Below are positions 45,390-54,900 of a stretch of 64,000 nt of DNA, piece after piece (positions within the stretch are counted from its first letter, which is position 1; the number at the start of each line of letters is the position of its first letter). A program made the position numbers and the translations under genes. The DNA comes from Kaistia defluvii (lineage in GTDB: Bacteria; Pseudomonadota; Alphaproteobacteria; Rhizobiales; Kaistiaceae). Under the pieces are notes generated by a model. The model had not been told where the DNA came from. It did not search any database and saw nothing but the letters and a program-made list of their open reading frames with translations. Location of the stretch: the NCBI RefSeq assembly GCF_040548815.1, contig NZ_JBEPSM010000002.1, positions 434,001 to 498,000 on the forward strand, read 5' to 3'.

Positions 45390-45893
45390 ATGCGCCACAA
45401 TCTGACTGCCGCCCCTGCAGCCGAGGGCGGCTCGCCCTATGATCGCCTGCGCGCGCTAGGCATCGAATTGCCGAGCGTGCCGCCGCCGGTCGCGAATTTC
45501 GTCACGCATGTCCGCGAGGGGAACCTGCTGTTCCTGTCGGGGCAGGGGCCGATGCAGGGCGACGGTTTCGAGCATCACGGCCGTGTCGGCGACGATGTGA
45601 CGGTCGAGCAGGCCTATGCGCATGCCCGCATTACCGGGCTCAACCTGCTGGCCGTGATGCAGGAAGCGCTGGGTTCGCTGGACAAGGTCCGGCGTGTCGT
45701 CAAGCTGCTTGGCATGGTCAATGCGGTGCCGCATTTCACCCAGCATCCGCAGGTGATCAACGGTTGCTCGGACCTGTTTCTAGACGTGTTCGGTGAAACC
45801 AAGGGCCGCCATGCTCGCTCGGCCGTCGGCATGGGCTCGCTGCCGAACCAGATCACCGTCGAAATAGAGGCGGTCGTCGCCGTCGAGGACTAG
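45390..45893 (+). CDS. RidA/YjgF-family enamine/imine deaminase
   Basis: 167-residue trimeric cytoplasmic protein that hydrolyses reactive enamines such as 2-aminoacrylate released by PLP dehydratases. Core segments GNLLFLSGQGP, HARITGLNLLAVM, VVKLLGMVNA and the C-terminal RSAVGMGSLPNQITVEIEAVV with the conserved arginine are present. The N-terminus is about 30 residues longer than E. coli RidA (SPYDRLRALGIELPSVPPP), typical of the subfamily called endoribonuclease L-PSP-like in rhizobia. ATG at 45390 is the likely start; the frame is open further upstream through the promoter. Shares a putative operator with the importer that ends in a PLP dehydratase. Confidence 0.85.
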   Translation: MRHNLTAAPAAEGGSPYDRLRALGIELPSVPPPVANFVTHVREGNLLFLSGQGPMQGDGFEHHGRVGDDVTVEQAYAHARITGLNLLAVMQEALGSLDKVRRVVKLLGMVNAVPHFTQHPQVINGCSDLFLDVFGETKGRHARSAVGMGSLPNQITVEIEAVVAVED

Positions 45894-45908
45894 GCCGGTC
45901 GTCGGAGC

Positions 45909-46736
45909 CTAGCGTTCGCGCCAGCCTAGCTTGCGCTCGATCGATTCCGAGGCGTCGCGGACCGCCTTGCCGTAAAGCTCGGGATTGGCCACCACCTTGT
46001 GCTCCGGCAGCACGATGGAAATCGTCGCGACACAGGCGCCTGACTCGTCGCAGATCGGCGAAGCGACGCAGGAGACGAGGAAATCGGTCTCGCTGATCTG
46101 GATCGACAGCCTCTTTTCAAACGCTTCGCCCGCGAGTTCGGAGAGGGCTGCGGCGTCGGTCTTCGCCTTTTCGGTCGGCGACGCCTTGGCACTGCGGCTG
46201 AAAATGGCGACCCGCTCGGCATCCGGCAGATGGCCGATCAGCAGCCGTCCCGACGCGGTCCAGTTCAGCGGCACGCGGGTGCCGACTTCCGACATGACGC
46301 GAAAATGGCCCGGGCCATCCGCCATGGCGAGCACCACCATGTGGTCGCCGTCGCGGCCGCAGATCTGCACGGTCTCGCCAATCTGCCGGCCGAGCTCATG
46401 CATGACGTGGCTGGCCTCGCCGAGGAAATCCAGCGACCGGGCATATACCAGGCCATAATGGTAGAGGCGGGGCCCGAGCCACACGAGGCCGTCGCCCCGG
46501 CGGGACAGCAGATCCCGCTCCACCAGTTCATCAATAATGACATAAATGGTCGAGAGCGGCGCCCCGACCGCCTTGGCGATGGCATAACTGCCGGCCGGCT
46601 CGCCGGTCTGGTAGAGGTGATCGAGGATCTGCAGCGCCCGGTCCATGCCGCTGACGCGCGAACGGCGCGGCGCCTTGGCGTCGTCCGCTTCCGGTTCGGC
46701 GATGGGGCGTTGCACGGACTTCATGGTGGCGACCAT
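45909..46736 (-). CDS. IclR-family transcriptional regulator (system 3 block)
   Basis: 275 residues with an N-terminal winged helix (GMDRALQILDHLYQTG, YAIAKAVGAPLSTIYVIIDEL, RGDGLVWLGPRL) and a C-terminal effector domain (GTRVPLNWTASGRLLIGHL). ATG at 46736 or 46724 is likely; the ribosome site is weak at both. It is convergent with RidA, and divergent from the M24 gene with the third 18-bp palindrome between them. The same palindrome stands before importer system 3 and between SDR and RidA, so this regulator probably controls the whole 38-48 kb block, itself included. Confidence 0.88.
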   Translation of the reverse strand: MVATMKSVQRPIAEPEADDAKAPRRSRVSGMDRALQILDHLYQTGEPAGSYAIAKAVGAPLSTIYVIIDELVERDLLSRRGDGLVWLGPRLYHYGLVYARSLDFLGEASHVMHELGRQIGETVQICGRDGDHMVVLAMADGPGHFRVMSEVGTRVPLNWTASGRLLIGHLPDAERVAIFSRSAKASPTEKAKTDAAALSELAGEAFEKRLSIQISETDFLVSCVASPICDESGACVATISIVLPEHKVVANPELYGKAVRDASESIERKLGWRER

Positions 46737-46754
46737 TCTCTCTGCATGCGATCT

Positions 46755-46772
46755 ATTACATATATATGGAAT
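46755..46772. promoter_or_regulatory. 18-bp palindrome, copy 3 (IclR/M24 divergent promoter)
   Basis: ATTACATA-TA-TATGGAAT, arms matching at seven of eight positions, 19 bp before the IclR start and about 160 bp before the M24 gene. The right arm is the exact complement of the ATTCCATA arm of copies 1 and 2. Confidence 0.7.
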
Positions 46773-46934
46773 AGTGGCGCGTATCGCCGCCGTCAATCGG
46801 ATCCGGCGGGGTAAAGCCGCCAAGGCCTTGCGATCGACCCTCCCGCGACGCAAGTTCGGCCTCGCGGCTTGTCAGAGTCGCCGGGACCGAAGGCGGCAGC
46901 CGCCATCTCGGCTGGTTGAAGGAAAGATAGAGAC

Positions 46935-48194
46935 ATGTCCGATCTGGATCGCCTGCGCGCCCAGCGCCTGTTGCAGGAACGCGGGCTGGATGCGCTGGTG
47001 CTGACCCAGCCGGAAAGCTTCACCTATGCGACCGGCTTGCCCGCCGGGGTGCCGGCGATGTGGCGACGGGCGGGCGGCGCCACGGCGCTGGTGCCGGCGG
47101 ATGCAGGCGCCCGGCTTGGCGCGGTTGTCGGCGATCTCAATGCCGACGCGCTGGCGCGCCGCGCGCCGGCGATCGACATCCGCACCCATCCGCTGTGGAT
47201 CGACCTCGTCGATATAGAGGGTCTCGGCACGGATGCTCCGGCGGATACGGCGACGCGCGTCGCCGAAGCCTATCGTCGCGACAATGGGGGCCAGGACGTC
47301 TTTCCGCCCCGTCCGACGACCTTCTCCGCCGCCGGGGCGTTCGCGGTCCTGGGCGATCTGCTGCGCGAGCGCGACTTGGCCCGATCGAGGATCGGCATCG
47401 ATCTCGAATTCATGCCGGCCGCCGATTTTGCCACGCTACAGCGGGTCCTGCCCGAGATTGACTGGGTCGATGCTTCCGAGGTCCTGCGCCGGCTTCGCGC
47501 GATCAAGTCGGCCCGCGAGATCGACTGCATCCGCCGCGCCTGCTCGCTCGCCGATGCGGGCTTCCATGCGCTGACTACGGGCATCGAGCCCGGCCAGACG
47601 CCGAAAGACATGACGCGTCTGTGGCGCGATGGCGTCCTGGCCGCCGCTGCTACGCGCGGCGAGACGGGTCTGACCGGCATGTGGGACTACATGTCGGTCG
47701 GTTCCGATCCCTGGAGCGGCGGCGGCTCGGTCGTACGCGGCGCGATCCTGAAGGCCGATGTCGGCTGTATCGTCGAAGGCTACAATTCCGATACAGCGCG
47801 CAGCTACGTCTTCGGCGAGCCGGACCGGATCGCGCGGGACGTTCATGCCGCGCTGGAAGGTGCCTTCGAGGCCGGACTAGCCGCGATCCGTCCGGGCGTC
47901 GCCATGCGGGAGGTGTTCGAGGTGACGGTCGGCGCCATGCGGGCGGCCGGCTATCCAGGCTACCGGCGTGGTCACTATGGTCATTCGATCGGCGCTAGCG
48001 TCGGCTCGGAAGAATGGCCCTTCTTCGCGGCCGACAGCGACGTCATCCTCGAGCCCGGCATGGCGCTCGCTTTTGAGACGCCGTTCTACGGCAAGGGCAT
48101 CGGCGCGCTGACGATCGAGGATAGCCTGATCGTCACCGATACCGGCATCGAAGTCCTGAACCACCTGCCGCGGGAACTCGTCCGCCTCGGATAG
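46935..48194 (+). CDS. M24-family hydrolase (Xaa-Pro peptidase / ectoine-hydrolase fold)
   Basis: 419-residue creatinase/prolidase-fold protein: N-terminal creatinase-like domain (LLQERGLDALVLTQPESFTYATG) and pita-bread catalytic domain. All five metal ligands can be placed: D275, D286 (DVGCIVEGYNSDTARS), H350 (GHYGHSIG), E381 (AFETPFY) and E395 (TIEDS). The family includes proline dipeptidases, creatinase and the ectoine hydrolase DoeA/EutD; motifs do not decide between them. ATG at 46935 has GGAAAG upstream. Divergent from the IclR gene with the third palindrome, hence probably part of the same catabolic block as the DoeB-like deacylase. Confidence 0.85.
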   Translation: MSDLDRLRAQRLLQERGLDALVLTQPESFTYATGLPAGVPAMWRRAGGATALVPADAGARLGAVVGDLNADALARRAPAIDIRTHPLWIDLVDIEGLGTDAPADTATRVAEAYRRDNGGQDVFPPRPTTFSAAGAFAVLGDLLRERDLARSRIGIDLEFMPAADFATLQRVLPEIDWVDASEVLRRLRAIKSAREIDCIRRACSLADAGFHALTTGIEPGQTPKDMTRLWRDGVLAAAATRGETGLTGMWDYMSVGSDPWSGGGSVVRGAILKADVGCIVEGYNSDTARSYVFGEPDRIARDVHAALEGAFEAGLAAIRPGVAMREVFEVTVGAMRAAGYPGYRRGHYGHSIGASVGSEEWPFFAADSDVILEPGMALAFETPFYGKGIGALTIEDSLIVTDTGIEVLNHLPRELVRLG

Positions 48195-48199
48195 ACGGG

Positions 48200-48772
48200 T
48201 CAGGCGTCGCGCGGCAGTACCGAGGTGACGCGGGCGATGAAGATGTGGAAGGCTTCCATGTAGTCGCGGAGGAACGTTTCGGTCGATGGGTCCGAGACCT
48301 CGCCATGATCGTCGATCAGCCCCGGCTTGAACTGGATATAGGCCTCCGGGGCGTTCATCTGCGGCGCATTGCAGAAGGAAAGCACGCTGCGCAGGCTCTG
48401 CTGGGCGACGGCCGTGCCGATCGCGCCGGGCGACGTGCCGATCACGGCGGATGGCTTGCGGGCGAAGGAGTTGGTGCCATAGGGCCGGCTCGCCCAGTCG
48501 ATGGCGTTCTTCAGCCCGCCGGGGATCGAGCGGTTATATTCCGGCGTGACGAACAGCAGGGCATCGGCCTCGGCGATCGCTGCCTTGAACGCCTTGGCGA
48601 CCGGTGGATAGTCCGCGTCATAGTCGTAGCTGTAGAGCGGCAGGTCCTTGAACGGAATCTCGCTGAACTGGAGGTTCGGCGGCGACAACTTGATCAGCGC
48701 GGTCGAGAGCTTGCGGTTGATCGAGCCCTTGGCGAGGCTGCCGATGAAATAGCCGACCTTGTAGGTTTTCAT
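48200..48772 (-). CDS. NADPH-dependent FMN reductase / quinone reductase
   Basis: 190-residue flavodoxin-like protein of the NAD(P)H:FMN reductase family. Phosphate loop GSLAKGSINRKLS near the N-terminus and the flavin-contacting TPEYNRSIPGGLKNAIDW are clear. Transfers electrons from NAD(P)H to flavin or quinones, often in oxidative or xenobiotic stress. ATG at 48772 is preferred to the upstream in-frame start at 48817. Convergent with the M24 gene (five bases apart) and 100 bp from the aldolase. Confidence 0.9.
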   Translation of the reverse strand: MKTYKVGYFIGSLAKGSINRKLSTALIKLSPPNLQFSEIPFKDLPLYSYDYDADYPPVAKAFKAAIAEADALLFVTPEYNRSIPGGLKNAIDWASRPYGTNSFARKPSAVIGTSPGAIGTAVAQQSLRSVLSFCNAPQMNAPEAYIQFKPGLIDDHGEVSDPSTETFLRDYMEAFHIFIARVTSVLPRDA

Positions 48773-48872
48773 GATCCATCCCGATCGAGAGCGGCGCGAG
48801 GGTTCAGCCAGAAACAATCCGGCTCCCTGTTGCTAAAGAGCGCGCGAGGCTCTCGTTTCAAGACAGGACGGA

Positions 48873-49502
48873 TCAGCCCCGGGCGGCGCGGATGGCGGTC
48901 AGCGAGGCGGCCATCCGGTCCCGGACGCTCTCGCTCGCACCTTCGGCATACATCCACGAGCCCCCGACCGAGGTGATGTTGCGCAGCTTGCCGTAGCCCG
49001 CCAGGTGAGAAAGCTGGATCTTGCCGCTCGGCATGAAGGTGGCGGTGGTGAAGATGTTGGCGAAATCGGCCAGCACCACGGTGCCGCCGGCCGGCTCGGA
49101 CGGGTAGAATTTCAGCAGATCGAAGCCGGCCGCCTGCGCTGCCATCACCTCGCTTGCGGTCTGCACGCCGGGCACCAGCGTGATCGGCCCCTTCTTCGCA
49201 TAGGCGCAGACGGAAGGCAGGAAGCCGGGGCTGATGCCGAACTGGGCGCCCGCCGCGACGGCGGCGTCATAGTGCTCATCGGTCAGGATCGTGCCGGCGC
49301 CGATCAGCAGGTCCGGGAAAGCGCGGCGGCAGGCTTCGATCGATGCCAGCGCCGCCTCGCTGCGCATCACGATCTCGATCGCCTCCGCGCCCCCCGCGGC
49401 GAGCTCCGCCACCAGCGACAGCACGAAGTCGACGGAGCGCGGCTGCACGATCGGCAGGATCGCCGCTTGGCGGAGGCGGGGTTCGAGAAGGTCGGGTGTC
49501 AT
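48873..49502 (-). CDS. 2-keto-3-deoxy-6-phospho-hexonate aldolase (KDPG/KDPGal aldolase)
   Basis: 209-residue class I aldolase cleaving a 2-keto-3-deoxy-6-phosphosugar acid to pyruvate and glyceraldehyde-3-phosphate. Schiff-base lysine K131 (FDLLKFYPSE) and proton-shuttling E43 (EIVMR) match K133 and E45 of E. coli Eda. ATG at 49502 overlaps the kinase TGA (ATGA), so the two are translationally coupled. Pairing with a PfkB kinase points to a keto-deoxy-gluconate or keto-deoxy-galactonate route. Confidence 0.9.
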   Translation of the reverse strand: MTPDLLEPRLRQAAILPIVQPRSVDFVLSLVAELAAGGAEAIEIVMRSEAALASIEACRRAFPDLLIGAGTILTDEHYDAAVAAGAQFGISPGFLPSVCAYAKKGPITLVPGVQTASEVMAAQAAGFDLLKFYPSEPAGGTVVLADFANIFTTATFMPSGKIQLSHLAGYGKLRNITSVGGSWMYAEGASESVRDRMAASLTAIRAARG

Positions 49503-50419
49503 CCGGCTAAGTGTCCTTCCAGCATGGCGAGGGTTTCGGCTCGGTTGGGAGCGCCGAGGCGCCCGCCGAATTTCAGGCATTTCAGCGCAGCCGCGGCGCT
49601 GGCGAAGCGGATGATGCGCTCCATGTCCCAGCCTTCGGCGAGGCCGACGGCAAAGCTGCCATGGAAGACATCGCCGGCGGCCAGCGTGTCGACGGGGGTG
49701 ATCTTTGGCGCGGGGGTATGGCGGACGCGACCGCTTTCCGGGTCGAGCCAGAACGTGCCGTCGCCACCCGCCGTCACGGCGACGAAGACGCCCGTGCGGG
49801 TGTGCAGCGCCTGTACGGCCTCTGGCGCTGAAATCTCGTCGCCGCAGAGGATGGCGGCGGCCGGCTCCGAGGCGACGATGTGGCTGGCAAAGGGAAGCAG
49901 TCCCTCGATCACCGAGCGGGCCGCGACATCGGCGTCGAGAATGGCCGGAACGCCCGCCGCCTTGGCTGCCTGCAGCGCCATCGCAGCAGCCGCCGGCCAG
50001 CGTACATCCGCGAGCACGGCGTCGAATTGGCTGATATCGAAGGGCAGGGCAGCCGGTGCGGTGGTGGCGCGCGGATCGTAGAACGGCACGATCATGCGCT
50101 CGCCGCGCGCGTCTACGAGGATGGTGGCAATGGCCGAGCGCGCACCGGCGACCCGCCGGATGCCGGAACAATCGATGCCCTCGGCCGATAGTTCTGCGAT
50201 CAGTTCCTGGCCGAGCGAGTCTTCGCCCACGCTGGCCCAGAGCGCGACGTCGGCACCCTGGCGTTTCGCGGCGGTGGCGGCGCTCGACGCCATGCCGGCG
50301 GCATTCTGCACGGCCTCGATCGGGATGAATTTGCCCGGCCCGCGCGGCAGTTCGTCCAGCCGATAGATCGTGTCCTGCGTCAGCGCGCCGACGGAGAGAA
50401 TGCGGGGAACGGATGCCAT
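49499..50419 (-). CDS. PfkB-family sugar kinase, likely 2-keto-3-deoxy-sugar-acid kinase
   Basis: 306-residue ribokinase-fold kinase. The catalytic aspartate is D250 in DTLAAGDVFHGSFA, ATP-binding TAGGDGTFWL precedes it, and the N-terminal NAAGMASSAATA stands at the sugar-contact position. ATG at 50419 begins MASVPRILSV; the frame extends upstream without a ribosome site. The coupled aldolase makes a KDG/KDGal kinase the most likely function, though ribokinase-like activity cannot be excluded. Product feeds glycolysis through pyruvate and triose phosphate. Divergent from the YhaO-like gene. Confidence 0.87.
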   Translation of the reverse strand: MASVPRILSVGALTQDTIYRLDELPRGPGKFIPIEAVQNAAGMASSAATAAKRQGADVALWASVGEDSLGQELIAELSAEGIDCSGIRRVAGARSAIATILVDARGERMIVPFYDPRATTAPAALPFDISQFDAVLADVRWPAAAAMALQAAKAAGVPAILDADVAARSVIEGLLPFASHIVASEPAAAILCGDEISAPEAVQALHTRTGVFVAVTAGGDGTFWLDPESGRVRHTPAPKITPVDTLAAGDVFHGSFAVGLAEGWDMERIIRFASAAAALKCLKFGGRLGAPNRAETLAMLEGHLAG

Positions 50420-50688
50420 CGATGAACTCGGAGCCGGGATCGGGCCGGAACGGTAGCAGAGAATGGGCGCGCCCGGCATGGTGGCGGCGCGGCCGTCGCA
50501 CGCCAGCGCACGGCTTTTTGGAGCCTTTCTCCCGCTGGGCGCAAAGGCGACAGGGCGGGGCTCAGGTCATATGCTGGAATTATGGGCAGCCGGCAGCGAC
50601 TGAGTCGCGCCGATGCCCGCACACGGCCTGAACGGCCGAATGACGATCCGCCGCCCTGACCGGATGGCGGAAAAGGCCACGGGGACCC

Positions 50689-51951
50689 ATGTCGTTTCGT
50701 TTCATTCACGCCGCCGATATCCATCTCGACAGCCCGCTGCGTGGCCTTGCCCGGCGCGGCGAACTGGCGGGCGCTTTTCTCGAAGCCTCGCGCAAGGCGC
50801 TGGAAAACCTGGTCCAGGCGGCGATCGACGCGAAGGTACGGTTCGTGGTCATCGCCGGCGATGTCTATGACGGCGACTGGAAGGATTACGCCACCGGCCA
50901 GTTCTTCGTCCGTGAGATGGGAAGGCTGCATCGCGAGAATATCCGCGTCTTCCTGATCCGGGGCAATCACGACGCCGATTCCGTCATCAGCCGCAGCCTG
51001 ACGCTGCCGCCCAACGTCCACAGCTTCTCCGTCCGCACGGTGGAGACCGAGACGATCGAGGATCTGCGCGTCGCCTTGCATGGGCGCGGCTTTGCCAATC
51101 GCCATGTGCCGGAGAATGTCGCGCTCAGCTATCCCACCGCCCGGCCCGGCTATTTCAATATCGGCGTGCTGCACACCTCCCTGACCGGCCGCGACGGGCA
51201 TGATGTCTATGCGCCGTGCTCGGTCGAGGATCTGCGCGTCGCCGGCTATGATTATTGGGCGCTTGGCCACATCCACAGCCGCGAGGTCGTCTCGGAAGAC
51301 CCGGCCATCGTCTTTCCCGGAAATTTGCAAGGGCGGCATGCGCGCGAGACGGGCCCGAAGGGCGCGACGCTGGTCACCGTCGCCGATGGCCGGATCGAAA
51401 GCCTGGAGGCGCTGACGCTCGATGCGGCGCGGTTCGAAGCGATCGAGATCGATGCCTCGGGGATGAGCGAACCCGCGGCGCTGCTGGCGGAGGCGCGGCG
51501 CGCCATCGCCCTTGCGCGCGACGGCGCGGAGGGACGGCCGCTGGCGCTGCGGCTGACGCTTTCCGGCGAAACCGCGCTGCACGACTATCTCTCCGTGCAG
51601 GCGGAACAAGTGCGCGAGGAGATGCAGGCGCTTGCCTGGGAGGCGGGGTCCGATGTCCTGATCGAGAGGGTCCGCGACAAGACGACGTCCCGGGCCGGCA
51701 GCGCGCGGCTTTCGACGCTGCTCGGCTTCGATGCGATCCTCGCCGATATCGCCGCCGATCCGGCCTTTCGCGCCGAGATCGCCAAGACCCTCGGCGACCT
51801 CCGCGCCCGCACGCCGGGCGATGCCCTGGCGCTGATCGACACGGAAGGCACCGAGCCCGAGGCGCTGGCGGATGCGGTCATCGGCACCGCGACCGAGGCG
51901 ATCCTCGCCGGCCTCGGTCATGTCGGTAGCGAGGGGGAGGGCACGCGATGA
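50689..51951 (+). CDS. SbcD/YhaO-type metallophosphoesterase nuclease
   Basis: 420-residue calcineurin-like phosphoesterase of the SbcD/Mre11/YhaO group. Metal ligands are visible in the usual order: D10 and H12 (AADIHLD), D58 (AGDVYD), N93-H94-D95 (GNHD), then H in GVLHTS and the GHIH pair. The C-terminal third is a helical adaptor. It would cut DNA ends together with the SMC-like ATPase encoded directly downstream, with which it overlaps by four bases (ATGA). The pair matches Bacillus YhaO-YhaN better than SbcD-SbcC in order and size. Confidence 0.88.
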   Translation: MSFRFIHAADIHLDSPLRGLARRGELAGAFLEASRKALENLVQAAIDAKVRFVVIAGDVYDGDWKDYATGQFFVREMGRLHRENIRVFLIRGNHDADSVISRSLTLPPNVHSFSVRTVETETIEDLRVALHGRGFANRHVPENVALSYPTARPGYFNIGVLHTSLTGRDGHDVYAPCSVEDLRVAGYDYWALGHIHSREVVSEDPAIVFPGNLQGRHARETGPKGATLVTVADGRIESLEALTLDAARFEAIEIDASGMSEPAALLAEARRAIALARDGAEGRPLALRLTLSGETALHDYLSVQAEQVREEMQALAWEAGSDVLIERVRDKTTSRAGSARLSTLLGFDAILADIAADPAFRAEIAKTLGDLRARTPGDALALIDTEGTEPEALADAVIGTATEAILAGLGHVGSEGEGTR

Positions 51952-54900
51952 AGCTTCGTTCCCTCGGACTGGAACGCTATGGCCGCTTCACCGGCCGGAC
52001 GCTGGAATTCGATCCCGACGCGCGGGTCACCGTCATTGTCGGCGCCAATGAGGCCGGCAAGACGACGGCGCTCGCCGCCGTCGCCGATGCGCTCTACGGC
52101 ATCGAGACGCGGTCGCGCTACAATTTCCTGCATGATTACAAGACGATGCGGCTCGCCGCCACCGTCGAAGCGCCGGATGGCCGCTCGCTCTCTTTTGCCC
52201 GGCTGAAGCGTCAGAACGCAACCTTGATCGACCCCGCGAGCGAGACGCCGCTGGCCGATGACGTGCTGACGCCGTTTCTGGGCGCGCATGACCGGCAGGC
52301 TTTCCTCGACATATTCGGATTGAACCAGCGCCGTCTGCGCGAGGGCGGCGAGAAGCTTTTGGCTGGCGGCGGCGACCTCGCCGAGACGCTGATGGCTGCC
52401 GCGCCCGGCCTGGGCCAGGTGGCGACTCTGCGGGATCGCTTCCAGGAAAGCGCGGCAAAGATCTTCAATCCGGCGCGCAAGACTTCCAGCCACAGCTTCC
52501 ATGTCGCCATCGACAAGCGCGCGCAGGCGCAAAAGGCGATCCGCGAGCTGGAGCTTCGGGTCGACGAGGTGACGAAGTTGCGCAAGGAGGCCGAGCGCAC
52601 GGCCGAGGCGCGCAAGCTGGCCGAGACGGCGGAACGCGCGGCCGATGTGGCGCTTGCGCGCGCTCGCGCTCTGGTGCATGGCGCCAAGGAACTGCGCATT
52701 CTCGACGCGCAGTCCCGCGCCCGCGCCGAACTGGGCGACTTGCCCGCGGTTGTCGCGGGCTTCGTGCCAAGGGCGCGCGGTTTGCTGGCGGCGCTCGACA
52801 AGGCGCGCGAGGCAGCAGCCCTTGCGGCGAGGGAAGAGGCCGCCGCCAAGGCCGCCCTTGATGCCATTGCCGTCGATGACGCCATCCTGGCCTTCGCGGC
52901 GACGATCGAAATCTGCGACGAGGAGCGCGCGGCGGTCGAGAAAGAGTTGCAGAGCCTGCCCAAGCGACGCGCCGAGGCCGGCGAGGCGCAGGCGGCGCTG
53001 CACCGGATCGCGCTAGCGCTTGGCTTGGCCGATATCGAGGTTCTGCGCGACCGGTTGCCGGACCTGCCTTTGCTGGCGCGTGCCGAGGCGCTGGTCGAAA
53101 AGATGCGCGCCGCCGCCATTCGCGAGGAGACTGTGTCGAGGGACAGCGCCCGGATCGTCGCCGACCGGCGTGCGATCGAAGCGGCCCGGGCCTCGCTCGG
53201 CCATGTGGCGGACCCGGTGCCACTGCAGCGACGGCTGGCGCGGCTGGATGGCGCCGAGGAACGCGAACGGGCATGGCGCACGCTGGATCACCGGCTGGTG
53301 GCGCAGCGCGCGCAACTGGGGGAGCGGGTTGCCCGGCTCGGTCATGGCCTGGCGGATGCCACCGCCCTGGCCGCTCTGCCTCTGCCAGCGCTGGCGGCTG
53401 TCGAGGCCGCGCTCCGGGAACAGAAGCTCGCGGCCGACGCGCTGGATCGCCAGCGCGAAGCATTGTCCGGCTTCGAGGAGCAGCGCGCGCAGGCTGAGGC
53501 GCGGCTGGCGGCTCTGCGTTCCGGCCGTCCGGCGCCTACCGAGGATGTGATCGCTGCCGCCCGCACCGAGCGGGACGCGGCCTGGACATCGCTCCGCCCG
53601 CTGGCCCTCGGCGAGCGCGGGCGGGAGGAAGGCGACGGAGCGCTGGTCCAGTGCATCGACCGCACGCTGATTGACGCCGATCGGCTGGCCGATGAGCGAC
53701 AGGTCGAGACGCAGAGGCTGGCGGCGCTGGCGCAGGCCGAACGTGACATTGCCGAGCTCGGAGTCCGGATCGACATGGCCGGCAGGCGCGTCGCCGAGGC
53801 GCGTGCGCGTCAGGACGCTTTGGCCGCCGATTGGGGAGCGCTGTGGGCAGCCACGGGGCTGTCGCTTCCGGCCGATGAGCGGTCCACCGCCTTTCTGCGC
53901 GACGCGGAACTGGCGCGTCAGGCGCGCGATCTTCTCCGGCAGGACGAGGCGCAGGCCGCCGCGCAGCGCGAGACGGTGAATATCGAACGGGCCGAGACGG
54001 ATCGGCTTCGCCAGGAGCTCGGCCTGCCGCCGCTTGGCGACGCGCCGCTTCGCATGGCCGATCTGCGCGAGGCGATCGCCGCGACCGAGGCGCGTTTCCT
54101 GGAGGCGCGGGATCATGAACGTGATCTGCGCCAGTTGGAGGAGGCCTCGGCCGATCTGGCCTCCCGCCAGCGCGACGTGATGCTCGAGACCGAGGCGCAG
54201 GCGGCGGAGGCGAAGGAAATCTTCCCGCGGCTCGCTGTTCGTCCCGGCGCCCTTGCCGGAGAGGCACGGGCGGCGATCGACCTCTGGCGCGAGGCGCTGC
54301 CTCAGTTCACGGCGCTTCGCTCGCTGGAAACGCGCATTGCTGCCATCGAGCGCGACGAGGCGGTGTTCGTCGGTCACGTCGGCGAGCTCCTGACGGGAGC
54401 CGGCGACAGCGTATCGGATGGGGACGCCTTCGCCGCTGCTCGCCGGCTGCGCGCGCGGCTGGATCAGGCACGGCAAGCCCGCTCCAAGGCGGACACTGCC
54501 GGAGAGGCGCTGGCGACCCGGCGGGCGGCGCGGATCGTTGCCGACGAGGCGCTGCTGCAGGCGGAGACGGCGCTGGTGGAATTGCTGGCGGTCGCCAACT
54601 GCCCCAGCGCGGAGGCTTTGCCGGCGCTGCTGGATCGGCTGGATCAGGCTTCGATTTGCGACGGCAAGCTGGCCGAGGCGCGGGAGCGGCTAGATGGGCT
54701 GCGGGGATCGCGCAGCGAGGACGAAGTCCGGGGTGCGATCGAGGGGCGCGACGACGAGGCCCTGGCGCTGGCGGCGGCCGAGATCGAGGCCGCCCATTCC
54801 GAAGCGCGCGCCGCCCGCGACGCCGCGATCGAGGCGGACACCCAGGCGAGGTCGGCCCTGGCGGCGTTGGATCGCCGCGACGGCGCGGCGGCGGCGGCGC

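Noticed and set aside
48873..50501. Apparent kinase-aldolase fusion of 542 residues
   Set aside because: The N-terminal part is arginine-rich out-of-frame readthrough of the kinase gene; the aldolase has its own ATG overlapping the kinase stop.
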